Source: an uncultured Bacteroidales bacterium (GTDB lineage Bacteria; Bacteroidota; Bacteroidia; Bacteroidales; Muribaculaceae). Taken from it: a DNA stretch of 64,000 nucleotides. The stretch lies in the NCBI GenBank assembly GCA_947173955.1, contig CAMWHE010000001.1, positions 124,001-188,000 of the forward strand, read 5' to 3'. The position numbers and the translations under genes were made by a program. This document shows positions 41,506-51,696 of this stretch, in pieces (position 1 is the stretch's first letter; each line of letters opens with the position of its first letter). The notes beneath the pieces are model-generated. The model saw nothing but the letters and a program-made list of their open reading frames with translations. It was not told where the DNA came from and did not search any database.

Positions 41506-43947
41506 ATGAAATTCTTTTTAAGAGCGTGGGCAATAGTGCTGACATCTACTTTCTATCTGACCGCACAAGCAGTCACATGGACTGAGACACCTATCGGAGC
41601 AAAAACAACAATCGATAGTGTCAACATTGAGATTCAATATTTTACGTCTAATATTGTCAGAATCATCAAGGCTCCGGTCGATGCATCCCGATTTCTGAAT
41701 GAAAGTATCTCGATTATCGCGCATCCATCCGACAGCCTTAGCATTTCCGTCAAGGAAACACCGCAAAAGACAACAATATCCGCAGGAGCACTCAAAGTCA
41801 TCGCTGACAATAAAACCGGATTGCTGACATTCTACTCTTCTAACGGCAAGCTCCTGACGAAGGAGACCGGATTGCCAACTCTCGAAACCGCGCCATATCC
41901 GGAAGCTGATGGACTGACTGTCAGCCAGACTTTCTCTATCACTCCGAAAGAGCATCTGTTCGGACTCGGAAGCCTTGCCGACACACTGCTATCACGTCGT
42001 GGAGCGACCAAACGGCTGTTGCCGGGCAATCTTGACGACGGATTCCCGGTCATCCAGTCCTCCAAAGGCTACGGACTCGTATGGGACAATTACTCTCCTA
42101 CCCTTTTCACTGACAACGAAAGTGGCATGACTTTCACTTCCGAGATCGGTGATGCCGTAGACTACTACATTATAGACGGAGAGGGAAGCATGGAATCTGT
42201 AATAGCAGGAATGCGTCATCTATCGGGCAACGTACCTATGTTTCCGCTCTGGACCTATGGCTACTGGCAAAGCCGTGAACGCTATAAGTCTCAACATGAA
42301 CCTACTGAAGTCGTAAAGCACTACCGCGAGGCCGGAATACCTCTGGACGGAATAATTCAGGACTGGCAGTATTGGGGCAACAACTATCTCTGGAATGCAA
42401 TGGAATTCATGAATCCGGCTTACGATCATCCGGAAGCCATGCTCGACAGCATACACGGAATGAACGCCCGTATGATCATATCCATCTGGTCGTCATTCGG
42501 CCCAATGACCAAGCCCTTTACTGAACTTAAGGATAAGGGGCTCCTGTTTGATATTGCCACATGGCCTGAAAGCGGTATCGAGGGATGGCCACCCCGCATG
42601 GACTACCCGTCCGGCGTCAAGGTATATAATGCATATAGCCCCGAAGCACGTGATATCTACTGGAAACACCTCTCAAGAATCCACAAGATTGGAATGGACG
42701 GATGGTGGATGGATTCCACTGAACCCGACCACTTTGACGATAAAATGGACTTCCCTACCGGAATGGGCAGCTATCGACGCGTAAAAGGAGCATTCCCGCT
42801 TCTGACCGTAGGAAGCGTTGCCGACCATCAGCGTCAGGTCGATTCCACAAAACGCGTGTTTATCCTTACCCGGTCCGGATGGTTCGGTCAACAGCGTACC
42901 GGCTGTAATGTGTGGACGGGAGATGTTGGCTCGACATGGGAGAATCTCCGTACTCAGATACCTCAACATCTCAACCTCACGCTCTCCGGCAACCCGAATA
43001 CCAACTCAGATATCGGAGGCTTTTTCTGTGGAAGATACAATCTTCCCGATGGAATTCCGGCGTATAAAAATCCTCTTTTCAAGGAACTGACAGTCCGGTG
43101 GACACAACTCGCCGCGTTCACACCGATGATGCGTTCCCACGGTACTGACTCCCCACGCGAAGTCTATCTCTTCGGCGAACCCGGCGATCCGATTTACGAC
43201 GCGTTGACCGGCGCTATCAGACTGAGATACTCCCTGTTACCATACATATACTCTACCGCATGGGATGTCACATCCAATGATGGTAGCTTCATGCGCCCGC
43301 TGATTATGGATTTCCCCGACGATCCAAGCGGAGTCTATGCTAATGATCGATTCATGTTCGGCAGATCACTACTCGTTGCCCCGATCTTACGTGCTCACTA
43401 TACTCCTGAGACAAGAACTTCACTTGACGAAAACAGCAGTTGGGGTGGCGGTGAGACAGCCGGCAGCGTTGACCACGGAATAGATTTCAGCGCTGACTAT
43501 GATTTTGAAGTAAGACTGCCCAAAGGAACTGACTGGTATGATTTTTATACCGGGAAAAAGTATCGGGGCGGAACTACGATAACACTAAGGGCCAATATAT
43601 CCACATTACCTTTATATGCCCGTGCCGGCAGTATCATTCCCATCGGACCGGAGGTGAACTTTGCCACAGAAAAGTCATGGGAATTACTGACTATCAAGGT
43701 ATTCCCCGGAGCTGATGGATCTTTTACCCTCTATGAGGATGAAAATGACAACTATAATTATACGAAGTCACAGTATTCGACAATCAGTTTCAACTATGAT
43801 ACTCGCAAGCACGAACTGACTATCGGCGAGCGTCAGGGATCGTTTCCCGGTATGCTTGAAAATCGCGTTTTCCGCATCATTAATCCGGAAAGCGGCAAGG
43901 AAGTCGTCACAGAATATAACGGAAATCCGATCACACTGAAAATTTAA
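41506..43947 (+). CDS. Glycoside hydrolase family 31 (alpha-xylosidase/alpha-glucosidase-like), secreted
   Basis: Signal peptide; IIQDWQYWGNN, MDGWWMDSTEPD nucleophile region, FILTRSGWFGQQRTGCNVWTGDVGSTWENL, C-terminal DUF5110-like region. Confidence 0.93.
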   Translation: MKFFLRAWAIVLTSTFYLTAQAVTWTETPIGAKTTIDSVNIEIQYFTSNIVRIIKAPVDASRFLNESISIIAHPSDSLSISVKETPQKTTISAGALKVIADNKTGLLTFYSSNGKLLTKETGLPTLETAPYPEADGLTVSQTFSITPKEHLFGLGSLADTLLSRRGATKRLLPGNLDDGFPVIQSSKGYGLVWDNYSPTLFTDNESGMTFTSEIGDAVDYYIIDGEGSMESVIAGMRHLSGNVPMFPLWTYGYWQSRERYKSQHEPTEVVKHYREAGIPLDGIIQDWQYWGNNYLWNAMEFMNPAYDHPEAMLDSIHGMNARMIISIWSSFGPMTKPFTELKDKGLLFDIATWPESGIEGWPPRMDYPSGVKVYNAYSPEARDIYWKHLSRIHKIGMDGWWMDSTEPDHFDDKMDFPTGMGSYRRVKGAFPLLTVGSVADHQRQVDSTKRVFILTRSGWFGQQRTGCNVWTGDVGSTWENLRTQIPQHLNLTLSGNPNTNSDIGGFFCGRYNLPDGIPAYKNPLFKELTVRWTQLAAFTPMMRSHGTDSPREVYLFGEPGDPIYDALTGAIRLRYSLLPYIYSTAWDVTSNDGSFMRPLIMDFPDDPSGVYANDRFMFGRSLLVAPILRAHYTPETRTSLDENSSWGGGETAGSVDHGIDFSADYDFEVRLPKGTDWYDFYTGKKYRGGTTITLRANISTLPLYARAGSIIPIGPEVNFATEKSWELLTIKVFPGADGSFTLYEDENDNYNYTKSQYSTISFNYDTRKHELTIGERQGSFPGMLENRVFRIINPESGKEVVTEYNGNPITLKI

Positions 43948-43966
43948 TACATACATATATGAGAAA

Positions 43967-44012
43967 GGAAGGCGGATGTAGATCATATTCTCAACATCCG
44001 CCTTCCGTTTAT
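43967..44012. terminator. Hairpin between convergent genes
   Basis: ggaaggcggatgt...acatccgccttcc, 13-bp perfect stem. Confidence 0.7.
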
Positions 44013-44020
44013 GCAATTAA

Positions 44021-44524
44021 TTATATCGGTGTTGTCGGCGTAATAACAATATCTTGTGTTATGACCTTTAGAGTAGTTCCGTCAGGATTATAATATATAT
44101 ATGTGTCGGTACCACCCGATGTCGGCTCAACTTCTATAACATAAAATGTCCTGTCAAGGCGCTCATAGGCCGTGGCTTCCTCTACCAAGCATGTATAGGC
44201 ATACTGGCTTTCAGAATATGCAGAACTTACTGCCGGCGGAAGCTGCATCAGATTTTTCCCATAATCGATTTCAGTCATCACCCATTTTGCTTCCGGCCCG
44301 AACCATACATCGTAGTCCTCACCGGGCTTCTCAAAATCAGCGACATAATAGTCTGTCTTCCGCTCCCATTTCACATTGACAGCATCAGGATATTTAGCTT
44401 TCAGAGCATTCTGATAAGCGACAGGTACTTCACTTATAGAAAGGTCATTATCATCATCACTGCATGATGTGAATCCTACAATGGCAAAAGTTCCTAATAA
44501 CAGGGAAAATAATTTAGTTTTCAT
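44021..44524 (-). CDS. PepSY-like (DUF2874) lipoprotein
   Basis: Lipobox VGFTSCSD; VPVAYQNALKAKYPDAVNVKWERKTDYYVADFEKPGEDYDVWFGPEAKWVMTE is typical of PepSY-like proteins. Start set at MKTKLFSL. Confidence 0.85.
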   Translation of the reverse strand: MKTKLFSLLLGTFAIVGFTSCSDDDNDLSISEVPVAYQNALKAKYPDAVNVKWERKTDYYVADFEKPGEDYDVWFGPEAKWVMTEIDYGKNLMQLPPAVSSAYSESQYAYTCLVEEATAYERLDRTFYVIEVEPTSGGTDTYIYYNPDGTTLKVITQDIVITPTTPI

Positions 44525-44697
44525 ATGTTTAAAGTTAAAGGTTTGATAATATAACACATATTTCTCTTAATATGTTTTTTACATCTTAAGACTTATTGAT
44601 ACAATATAAAAACTAAAGATGTAATTAAGGATTTTCATCATAAATTTTAAATTTTATCTATCTTTGCAATTAATTTATCACATAATACGCCTTATTT

Positions 44698-46473
44698 ATG
44701 TCAAAAAAACTGAAGCCTCTTGCTTATACAGCATTGATGCTCCCGATTCTGTCCTTAACAAGCTGTGTTGATGACAACTATGACCTTGACGATATCAATA
44801 CGGATATCGAAGTAAAAGTCAACGATCTTATAGTCCCAATCCGACTTGACGCCATCAAGCTTTCAAAAGCGTTTAACCTCGATTCCGAAAGCGTAATTAA
44901 AGAAATTAATGGAGAATATGCCGTTGTAGTAGATGGCGACTTTGAAAGTACATCTACCCATATCAGTGCTGTGACAATAACGCCCGGCGGCATAGACCCG
45001 ATACGCTGCGACATTTTCAAATATGAAGGCTCGGATATTGACTTGCCGGTGGCCGCACAGTCTATCTCTTACTCCATCACAGAGGCGACGACACCCTTTA
45101 CATTCTATTCCTCTGAAGTTGACCGTACCATTCAGGATATCAAACGAGTCAAAGGAAACTGGGACATAGACATAAAGCTTGACCTTGACGATAATAACGG
45201 ATTGTTCCATTATCTTGCTTTCCAACACCTTGTCATGCAGATTCCATCCGGATTCATGGTGACTAACTATCCCTGTACTGACGGAAAGATCGAAATCGGC
45301 AGTCTCGACATGAACATAGCCGGTCCGACCTATGTAAAAATTCATGTATCAGAAATTGACTTTACAAAATTTGATAGCTCAACTTATAAATTTACCCCGG
45401 CTAGCGGAGATAATAATAATGGAGTAATCGAATTCAACGGCACTGTAGGCGTGTCTTCTGGATATGTTGTAGGAGCCACAAATTCGACCACGACCAATAT
45501 TCCCCAGAATGTCGAACTGCAGGTTGACCCTGAACTCAACACGATCCATGTTACCTCTGTTTCCGGCACAATCGCCTATAATCTGCCTGGATTCTCGGTA
45601 GCTGACGTAGAATTGTCTGACATTCCGGATATGCTTCGCCGGCCAGGTACCAACATCTCCCTCACAAATCCTCAGCTTTATGCGTGCTTCAATAATCCTA
45701 TGGCATATTATGACCTTGAAGCTGCTTCGGGACTGACACTCTCGGCTGTTAAGAACGGCGCTGTAGTAAACACCTGTTCTCTCGATGCCGGTCAGGAACT
45801 ATTGCTAAGCTACAATAAAGGAGTAGCCGGACCTTACAACTTCTGTATGGCTCCGACGCGACCCGCCGAATTCTACGGTTCCTACACCGATGCTCAGTTT
45901 GTAGGATACAAATCTCTGTCCGGACTGCTAAGCGGCAACGGTTTGCCTGACAGAATCCATGTAGAATTTGACAATCCGCGTGTTTTGCCGGGCGAAGTAA
46001 CCGACTTCCCGCTTGACAGCGAGATAGCAGCAGTCACTGGTAGCTACACACTATACGCTCCTCTTGAACTCTCAGCAGGATCCAAAGTGGTATATGAAGA
46101 AGACGAAACCGGCTGGAACGATGATGACACATTCAATAAGATTACTGTAAACAAATTTACGGTGAAAGCCAAAGTCTACAACTCGCTACCCGCAGCCATC
46201 ACCCTGACCGGTATACTGCTCGACGATGAAGGAAAACAATGCGTGGATTCTCAGACCGGGAAGCCTGTCACCCTCAACGGATTTACCGTTGCCGCAAATA
46301 CCACTTCCGAGGTAGAACTTTCTGTCAATGGCACGATCAACGGACTGGACGGAATCCTCTACTCAGCATCTTGCGACGTAACTGAAAGCAACCAGGTACT
46401 TAAGCCGGACTCGCCAATCGAACTTACCGATATACGCGTGACAGTAAGCGGTTATTATCGTGACACACTCTAA
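44698..46473 (+). CDS. Large surface lipoprotein of unknown function
   Basis: Lipobox LSLTSCVDD; beta-rich 591 aa sequence; followed by a probable outer-membrane protein. Confidence 0.8.
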   Translation: MSKKLKPLAYTALMLPILSLTSCVDDNYDLDDINTDIEVKVNDLIVPIRLDAIKLSKAFNLDSESVIKEINGEYAVVVDGDFESTSTHISAVTITPGGIDPIRCDIFKYEGSDIDLPVAAQSISYSITEATTPFTFYSSEVDRTIQDIKRVKGNWDIDIKLDLDDNNGLFHYLAFQHLVMQIPSGFMVTNYPCTDGKIEIGSLDMNIAGPTYVKIHVSEIDFTKFDSSTYKFTPASGDNNNGVIEFNGTVGVSSGYVVGATNSTTTNIPQNVELQVDPELNTIHVTSVSGTIAYNLPGFSVADVELSDIPDMLRRPGTNISLTNPQLYACFNNPMAYYDLEAASGLTLSAVKNGAVVNTCSLDAGQELLLSYNKGVAGPYNFCMAPTRPAEFYGSYTDAQFVGYKSLSGLLSGNGLPDRIHVEFDNPRVLPGEVTDFPLDSEIAAVTGSYTLYAPLELSAGSKVVYEEDETGWNDDDTFNKITVNKFTVKAKVYNSLPAAITLTGILLDDEGKQCVDSQTGKPVTLNGFTVAANTTSEVELSVNGTINGLDGILYSASCDVTESNQVLKPDSPIELTDIRVTVSGYYRDTL

Positions 46474-46505
46474 ATGTAAAGAAGGAATTTCAAAGAAGAA
46501 TCAGT

Positions 46506-47864
46506 ATGAAACACAATATAATCCGCTTATTACTTTCGGCCACGTTAGCATCATTGACATTAGGAGCCTCTGCCCAGAATCTGCAGGCCGGATATTTCGA
46601 CGATAACTATTTATACCGCTATCAAGCCAATCCCGCTTTCGGCAACGATGGAAAAGGATTTGTATCAATGCCCGGCCTCGGCAATCTCAACATCACGACC
46701 AACGGAACGCTTAGCCTGAGAAACATTTTTTATAACCTTAACGGGCAGACCACTACCCTACTCAATCCTGGCATATCAGCATCTGAGGTTCTTAACGGCA
46801 TGAAAGAGCACTCTCGCATCGGACTTGATCTAAGGGAGACGATAATCGCAGTCGGGTTCAAAGCGCTGAAAGGTTATAACACTGTTTCGGTGAGCGCCAG
46901 AGCTTCCCTTGGTATCGGGCTACCGAAAGAAATTGTACGGCTGGCCAAGGAGGGTGTAGAGAACGGTGTATATGACCTTTCAAATCTGGGAGCTACTGCC
47001 CGCGGATGGGCTGAAATAGCGTTCAACCACTCACATCAGATCAACAAGCAGTGGAGAGTAGGTGGAAGCTTTAAGTTCCTCGTCGGTATAGGTAGCTTCG
47101 ACGCCCATGTCAAGGCTGCCAATCTCAAATTATACAATGATCAGTACATCGGAGAAGTTGATGCTACCGCTCATGCGAGCATCAAAGGATTTGAATGGGA
47201 AACAGACTATAACGACCATACTAACCGCCATTATGTCAGTGGAATGAATGTCGACGGATTCTCTCCGGTCAATGGGTTTGGAGCCGCATTCGACCTCGGC
47301 GCTGTGTATACACTCAACAAGGACTGGGAATTCTCCCTTGCATTCACCGATTTAGGCTTCATCAGCTGGAACACAGACTTTACAGCTACTACCGACGGAC
47401 TGCAAAGCGTATCAACCGACAGTTTTGCATTCAATGTCGACAATAGCGACAGCTGGGATAAATTCACCGACAACCTCACCAAACTCTATGAATTAGAGAA
47501 CAAAGGCGACACAGGCTCACGTCTTACTGGTATCGGTGCCACAATGACCGCAGCCGCACAGTACACTCTACCCGTCTACCGAAACCTGAAATTCGGTTTT
47601 ATGAATACCACCCGAATCAACGGCGACTTCTCATGGACTGACTTCCGTCTGTCGGCTACTGTGGAGCCAGTTAAAATATTCTCGGCGGGCGTCAATGTCG
47701 GCTATGGCACATTCGGAGCCCGCTTCGGAGGCATTATCAACCTGAAAGTCCCCGGATTCAACCTGTTTATCGCTTCAGATTGCTTCCCCGGAAAGTTCGC
47801 TAAGCAATACGTCCCGCTGAATTCAAATGTCAACGTAAACTTCGGCATCAACTTCCCCTTCTGA
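46506..47864 (+). CDS. DUF5723-like outer membrane beta-barrel protein
   Basis: Signal peptide ending GASAQ; alternating amphipathic strands; C-terminal NVNVNFGINFPF beta-signal-like end. Confidence 0.75.
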   Translation: MKHNIIRLLLSATLASLTLGASAQNLQAGYFDDNYLYRYQANPAFGNDGKGFVSMPGLGNLNITTNGTLSLRNIFYNLNGQTTTLLNPGISASEVLNGMKEHSRIGLDLRETIIAVGFKALKGYNTVSVSARASLGIGLPKEIVRLAKEGVENGVYDLSNLGATARGWAEIAFNHSHQINKQWRVGGSFKFLVGIGSFDAHVKAANLKLYNDQYIGEVDATAHASIKGFEWETDYNDHTNRHYVSGMNVDGFSPVNGFGAAFDLGAVYTLNKDWEFSLAFTDLGFISWNTDFTATTDGLQSVSTDSFAFNVDNSDSWDKFTDNLTKLYELENKGDTGSRLTGIGATMTAAAQYTLPVYRNLKFGFMNTTRINGDFSWTDFRLSATVEPVKIFSAGVNVGYGTFGARFGGIINLKVPGFNLFIASDCFPGKFAKQYVPLNSNVNVNFGINFPF

Positions 47865-47879
47865 TAAATCAAATAATAA

Positions 47880-47914
47880 TCCCCGGACAGCTTCTTTGAA
47901 GTGCTGTCCGGGGA
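47880..47914. terminator. Terminator hairpin between convergent genes
   Basis: tccccggacagc...gctgtccgggga perfect stem. Confidence 0.8.
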
Positions 47915-47938
47915 TTATTGTATAATTGTCCGATGGCT

Positions 47939-50900
47939 CTAAACGGGGACTTTTATCCGGTCAATTACATAGAATCCACGCGGAAGAGTGATTTTTGCGT
48001 AGCCATTTACTAGTCTGGCTGTCGCTATAAGACGTCCGTCTATAGTATAGATATCTACCGCATCTTTAACAAGACTTTCAATGATGACCTGATTACCGTT
48101 TACTGAAACAATCGCGTCAGTAATTTCATTTTCAGTTACTTCATCAAGACCTGATAACTCGATCGAAAACATCTGTTCCGGAGCAAATTCTGATCCTGCA
48201 TTTGATGCATCCAGAGCTTGAACACTCCATGCATAATCACCTTTTTGGAGATTATTAAGTGTTATACTGCGATTCAACCATGCATTTCCGATAGAACAGA
48301 TCCGACGCTGACCGGTCTCGATATCAGCATTAGGCGAAGTGTAATACAATCCGGTCGAGAGATCCCGTATATAAAAGTTATATGAAAGAGATTCCGTCGG
48401 CGTTTCAGCATCACTGGCTGCGTCCCATTTAAGAGTAATACTATTGCCCTCTACAGTCGCAGAAAGGTTTGTCGGAGTCGATGGAATTGTATTAACAGCC
48501 ACACTCTTATTCTTGCACAAAACTGCTATCCGGCGGTCGGTGCTGAATCCTTGATAACCGCCATTGCAGTTGCCGCTGACTAGCAGGTCGCATCGTCCCG
48601 AATCTGAGAAATCGGCGGCCTCAACGGCAGACTCGGAAACACCGGGAAGCGATACATCGGATAATGTGAAATTACCGTTTCCATCATTGAGAAAAACATT
48701 AGTACGCGATATATTACCTTCGCTCATGTTCCAGCCGGTAAGGATAAGGTCACTATAACCATCATTATTCCAGTCTGTAAACACTGTAGGGCGAGTGGTA
48801 TTATCGAACATATACTCGGCAAAGACCTGATGCTTGATAAAATGTCCCTTTTGATCATTAAGGTATAATGTCACTGTCTTTCCTCCCTCGGCTGCTGTCG
48901 TGTTCCACGCCTCACCGGGAATAGTACCGCCGACAACAAGATCAAGCCAACCATCGCAGTTTACATCTGCGTAAGCCATTCCACCACGTGTACCCTTAGG
49001 CTCAATACCGGAATTGCCCATAGTAAAATTTCCTTTACCGTCATTCCAGAATATCTCAGTAAATACGCCTCCCGTCTTATTAGACATTAAAACGATATCG
49101 ACAAATCCATCATTATTGAAATCTGCATAAACCGCATTTGGATCAGAGAAACCGCCTGGCAGACTCAATAGCGATCTTGACGGATTAAAAGTCCTATCAG
49201 GCTTCTGCAGATAAAATGAATTGGCAGTTCCATTTCCGACAAAGAAATAGTCAGGTAGCCCATCGCAATTTATATCCGTAATACCGCAAGCGGGTGCCGT
49301 ATCAGAGGATTTTAGTACGGTCTCCGTCAGATGTCCCTTCCCGTCATTGATCAATACTGCGTTATAGCTTGTCCAAAAATCCCATCCACTTTGTAACACA
49401 TCCACATTACCGTCACCATTTAAATCGGCCACATCAAAATTACCCATGAAGAGGCGGTGAAGTGCCTGCGTGGCAGCAAAATGGTAATCCCCCATGTTGA
49501 TTCTGACACCACCCTGCTGAACTTGGAAGCTTTCCCCTCCGGAAAATACTATGTCAAACAGCCCGTCATTATTGAGGTCAACGGCTCTCGCTGTCCCGAG
49601 TTTAAACCCATCACCCTTTGATATATAATCAATTACATCAGGTGTATCGCCGGTATCCGCTATTGAGTCATATGGCGTATAATATGGATGAATGACAGTT
49701 GAGGGAAGATGCTTATACTTATCTTCAAGCCCGGCAGCGTCCTTAATCATTTTCAGAACCTGCGGCCCGTTATTATCCCAGTAATTGTGCGAACCATTCT
49801 GATTCCTTGATATCTCTCCGCGTTCACACCAGTTATTCTTGACTGTATAATAATCAGTCCCTTCATCTGTATATATATCAAACTGGGAGTGACGCATATC
49901 CCACATCACCGGATTGGTATGCGGGTCACCGACTCCTTCTATTCGGTTGCTTTCAATTGAGGAATTGGGCTGAGAAGAAAGAGTATAAATTGCGCCTGAA
50001 TCGCGCATCTTGTTACTGAATGAATGTATGTAGTTGGCCTTTATGTGATTGTTACGCATCACACTCTCATCTTTGACCCAACCCCACCCCATGTTGATGG
50101 CTGAATATGGAGTATCAAAAATCTCGTTGTGACTGATAGTAACGTCTGACGCATATCCAACAGCGATAGCAAGACAACCATAATCATCGACTCCGGGATG
50201 AGAGATATAATTATTATCAATGAGAATATTGTCACAGACAAGACGTGCGTCAGCAGGATTCCATGCCTGGTGAACCTCAAAATCCTCATCACCGAAAAAT
50301 CCTGCGAGAATGCCGTTACCACCGATATCATTGAAAACCGAACCTCTCACAGTGGCTCCTTTGACACCGGAAACGAAATCAAGTCCTGTAGAACCAAAAT
50401 GTTCGAAGCGGCAATTTTCAAAACTAATATTTTCAGCATATTCAACACTTACACCCGCTGCAGGACGACCGACCCATGCAACATTATTGGCGGTCGCCGT
50501 CTGTTTGGAGTAAGCATCATACAGAAATTGTCCTGCCTGAAGAGCTATGTGACCGGCCTCCGCAGGTCGCGTCCATGTTGAATGAGAAAATGTTACCCCT
50601 CGGAAAGTTATATTTCTGACCGGATTACCCGGAGTTCCCTTTATGGCTACAACCGTCTCCAGTCGGGGCGCTACAGCCAGAATGTTGTCCGTATCCTCGC
50701 CTTTGGCAGGCCAATAATATAACTTGCCGTTTTCGTTATCATTATACCACTCTCTGGGACGATTTAGGAGTTCTATGGCATTACTAAGCTTAAAAAAATG
50801 ATTTGAATAACTATCCTCCGAAGCACGGAGTATAGGCCAGGGTCTCTTAAACTCTATCTCTGCCTCAGTAGGCTGAAATTTGACATAGGTACGCTCACCC

Positions 50901-51547
50901 TCAGTCTTTAAGGATTTAACACGCAGGATATTCATAGCCCAGTCCTGAATGATAGTCATCTCAAGCGATTCCGGTCGGGAGAAAGTGATATCCAGAGCCG
51001 GAATAACGAGGCCATCGCCATCAGAATCCCTGCATATCAGACGACTGAGAGACAGATCATCATGATTTGAAGCCAGTGGAACACGGTTGCCATTGACCCA
51101 AAGCTGTCTTAGAGAATACTTCGTGGAAGGCATAGAGGCTTCAAGAATTTTTCCTGTACCTACATCCGGTAAACCGCTGATATTTCCTGCCACGCTCCAG
51201 TTCGCGACAGGCTCTCCCCCACTTAGAACGGGACATTCCCCCTCAACAGCTTCAATAAACAAATTTACTTCCTGCTGTCGGAGAAGCTTATCTGTAATCT
51301 CAAGAGTTGAAGAAAGATAGTATTCACCCCCATAAAGATTAATGTGGATATCAAGTCCGTCATAAATTTCCACACCGTCCAGAGCTATATCAATTGCTTT
51401 AGTCAGAGTGGCTACAGGAGCTGCTGCAGTGCCGGTCGCACTATCATCACCTGACGGAGATACATATACGGTAACATCTGCATGACAAATCGGGACACAG
51501 GTAAAACCTGTCAGAACCCATGAAGTTACTAATTTTCTTATCTTCAT
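47939..51547 (-). CDS. Secreted right-handed beta-helix protein (GH141-like N-terminus) with FG-GAP/VCBS repeats, Fn3 and T9SS-like C-terminal domain
   Basis: VYVSPSGDDSATGTAAAPVATLTKAID...INLYGGEYYLSSTLEI...SGGEPVANW; about 7 units of the D-NxDGxxD type (e.g. VADLNGDGNVDVLQSGWDF); Fn3-like PTNLSATVEGNSITLKWDAAS; C-terminal VDIYTIDGRLIATARLVNGYAKITLPRGFYVI. Start set at MKIRKLVTSW. Confidence 0.8.
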   Translation of the reverse strand: MKIRKLVTSWVLTGFTCVPICHADVTVYVSPSGDDSATGTAAAPVATLTKAIDIALDGVEIYDGLDIHINLYGGEYYLSSTLEITDKLLRQQEVNLFIEAVEGECPVLSGGEPVANWSVAGNISGLPDVGTGKILEASMPSTKYSLRQLWVNGNRVPLASNHDDLSLSRLICRDSDGDGLVIPALDITFSRPESLEMTIIQDWAMNILRVKSLKTEGERTYVKFQPTEAEIEFKRPWPILRASEDSYSNHFFKLSNAIELLNRPREWYNDNENGKLYYWPAKGEDTDNILAVAPRLETVVAIKGTPGNPVRNITFRGVTFSHSTWTRPAEAGHIALQAGQFLYDAYSKQTATANNVAWVGRPAAGVSVEYAENISFENCRFEHFGSTGLDFVSGVKGATVRGSVFNDIGGNGILAGFFGDEDFEVHQAWNPADARLVCDNILIDNNYISHPGVDDYGCLAIAVGYASDVTISHNEIFDTPYSAINMGWGWVKDESVMRNNHIKANYIHSFSNKMRDSGAIYTLSSQPNSSIESNRIEGVGDPHTNPVMWDMRHSQFDIYTDEGTDYYTVKNNWCERGEISRNQNGSHNYWDNNGPQVLKMIKDAAGLEDKYKHLPSTVIHPYYTPYDSIADTGDTPDVIDYISKGDGFKLGTARAVDLNNDGLFDIVFSGGESFQVQQGGVRINMGDYHFAATQALHRLFMGNFDVADLNGDGNVDVLQSGWDFWTSYNAVLINDGKGHLTETVLKSSDTAPACGITDINCDGLPDYFFVGNGTANSFYLQKPDRTFNPSRSLLSLPGGFSDPNAVYADFNNDGFVDIVLMSNKTGGVFTEIFWNDGKGNFTMGNSGIEPKGTRGGMAYADVNCDGWLDLVVGGTIPGEAWNTTAAEGGKTVTLYLNDQKGHFIKHQVFAEYMFDNTTRPTVFTDWNNDGYSDLILTGWNMSEGNISRTNVFLNDGNGNFTLSDVSLPGVSESAVEAADFSDSGRCDLLVSGNCNGGYQGFSTDRRIAVLCKNKSVAVNTIPSTPTNLSATVEGNSITLKWDAASDAETPTESLSYNFYIRDLSTGLYYTSPNADIETGQRRICSIGNAWLNRSITLNNLQKGDYAWSVQALDASNAGSEFAPEQMFSIELSGLDEVTENEITDAIVSVNGNQVIIESLVKDAVDIYTIDGRLIATARLVNGYAKITLPRGFYVIDRIKVPV

Positions 51548-51696
51548 AGCTATAAATGTGATAATATATAATGTGCAAATATATAGTTTTTGTATTCGAC
51601 GGAATATGAAAAAATTGCTTATCGATAACAATAAATATTCTTTTTTTCGTGTTGGCTACGTTTTGCGTATATTTGCATAAAATATAGTATGGAAGT

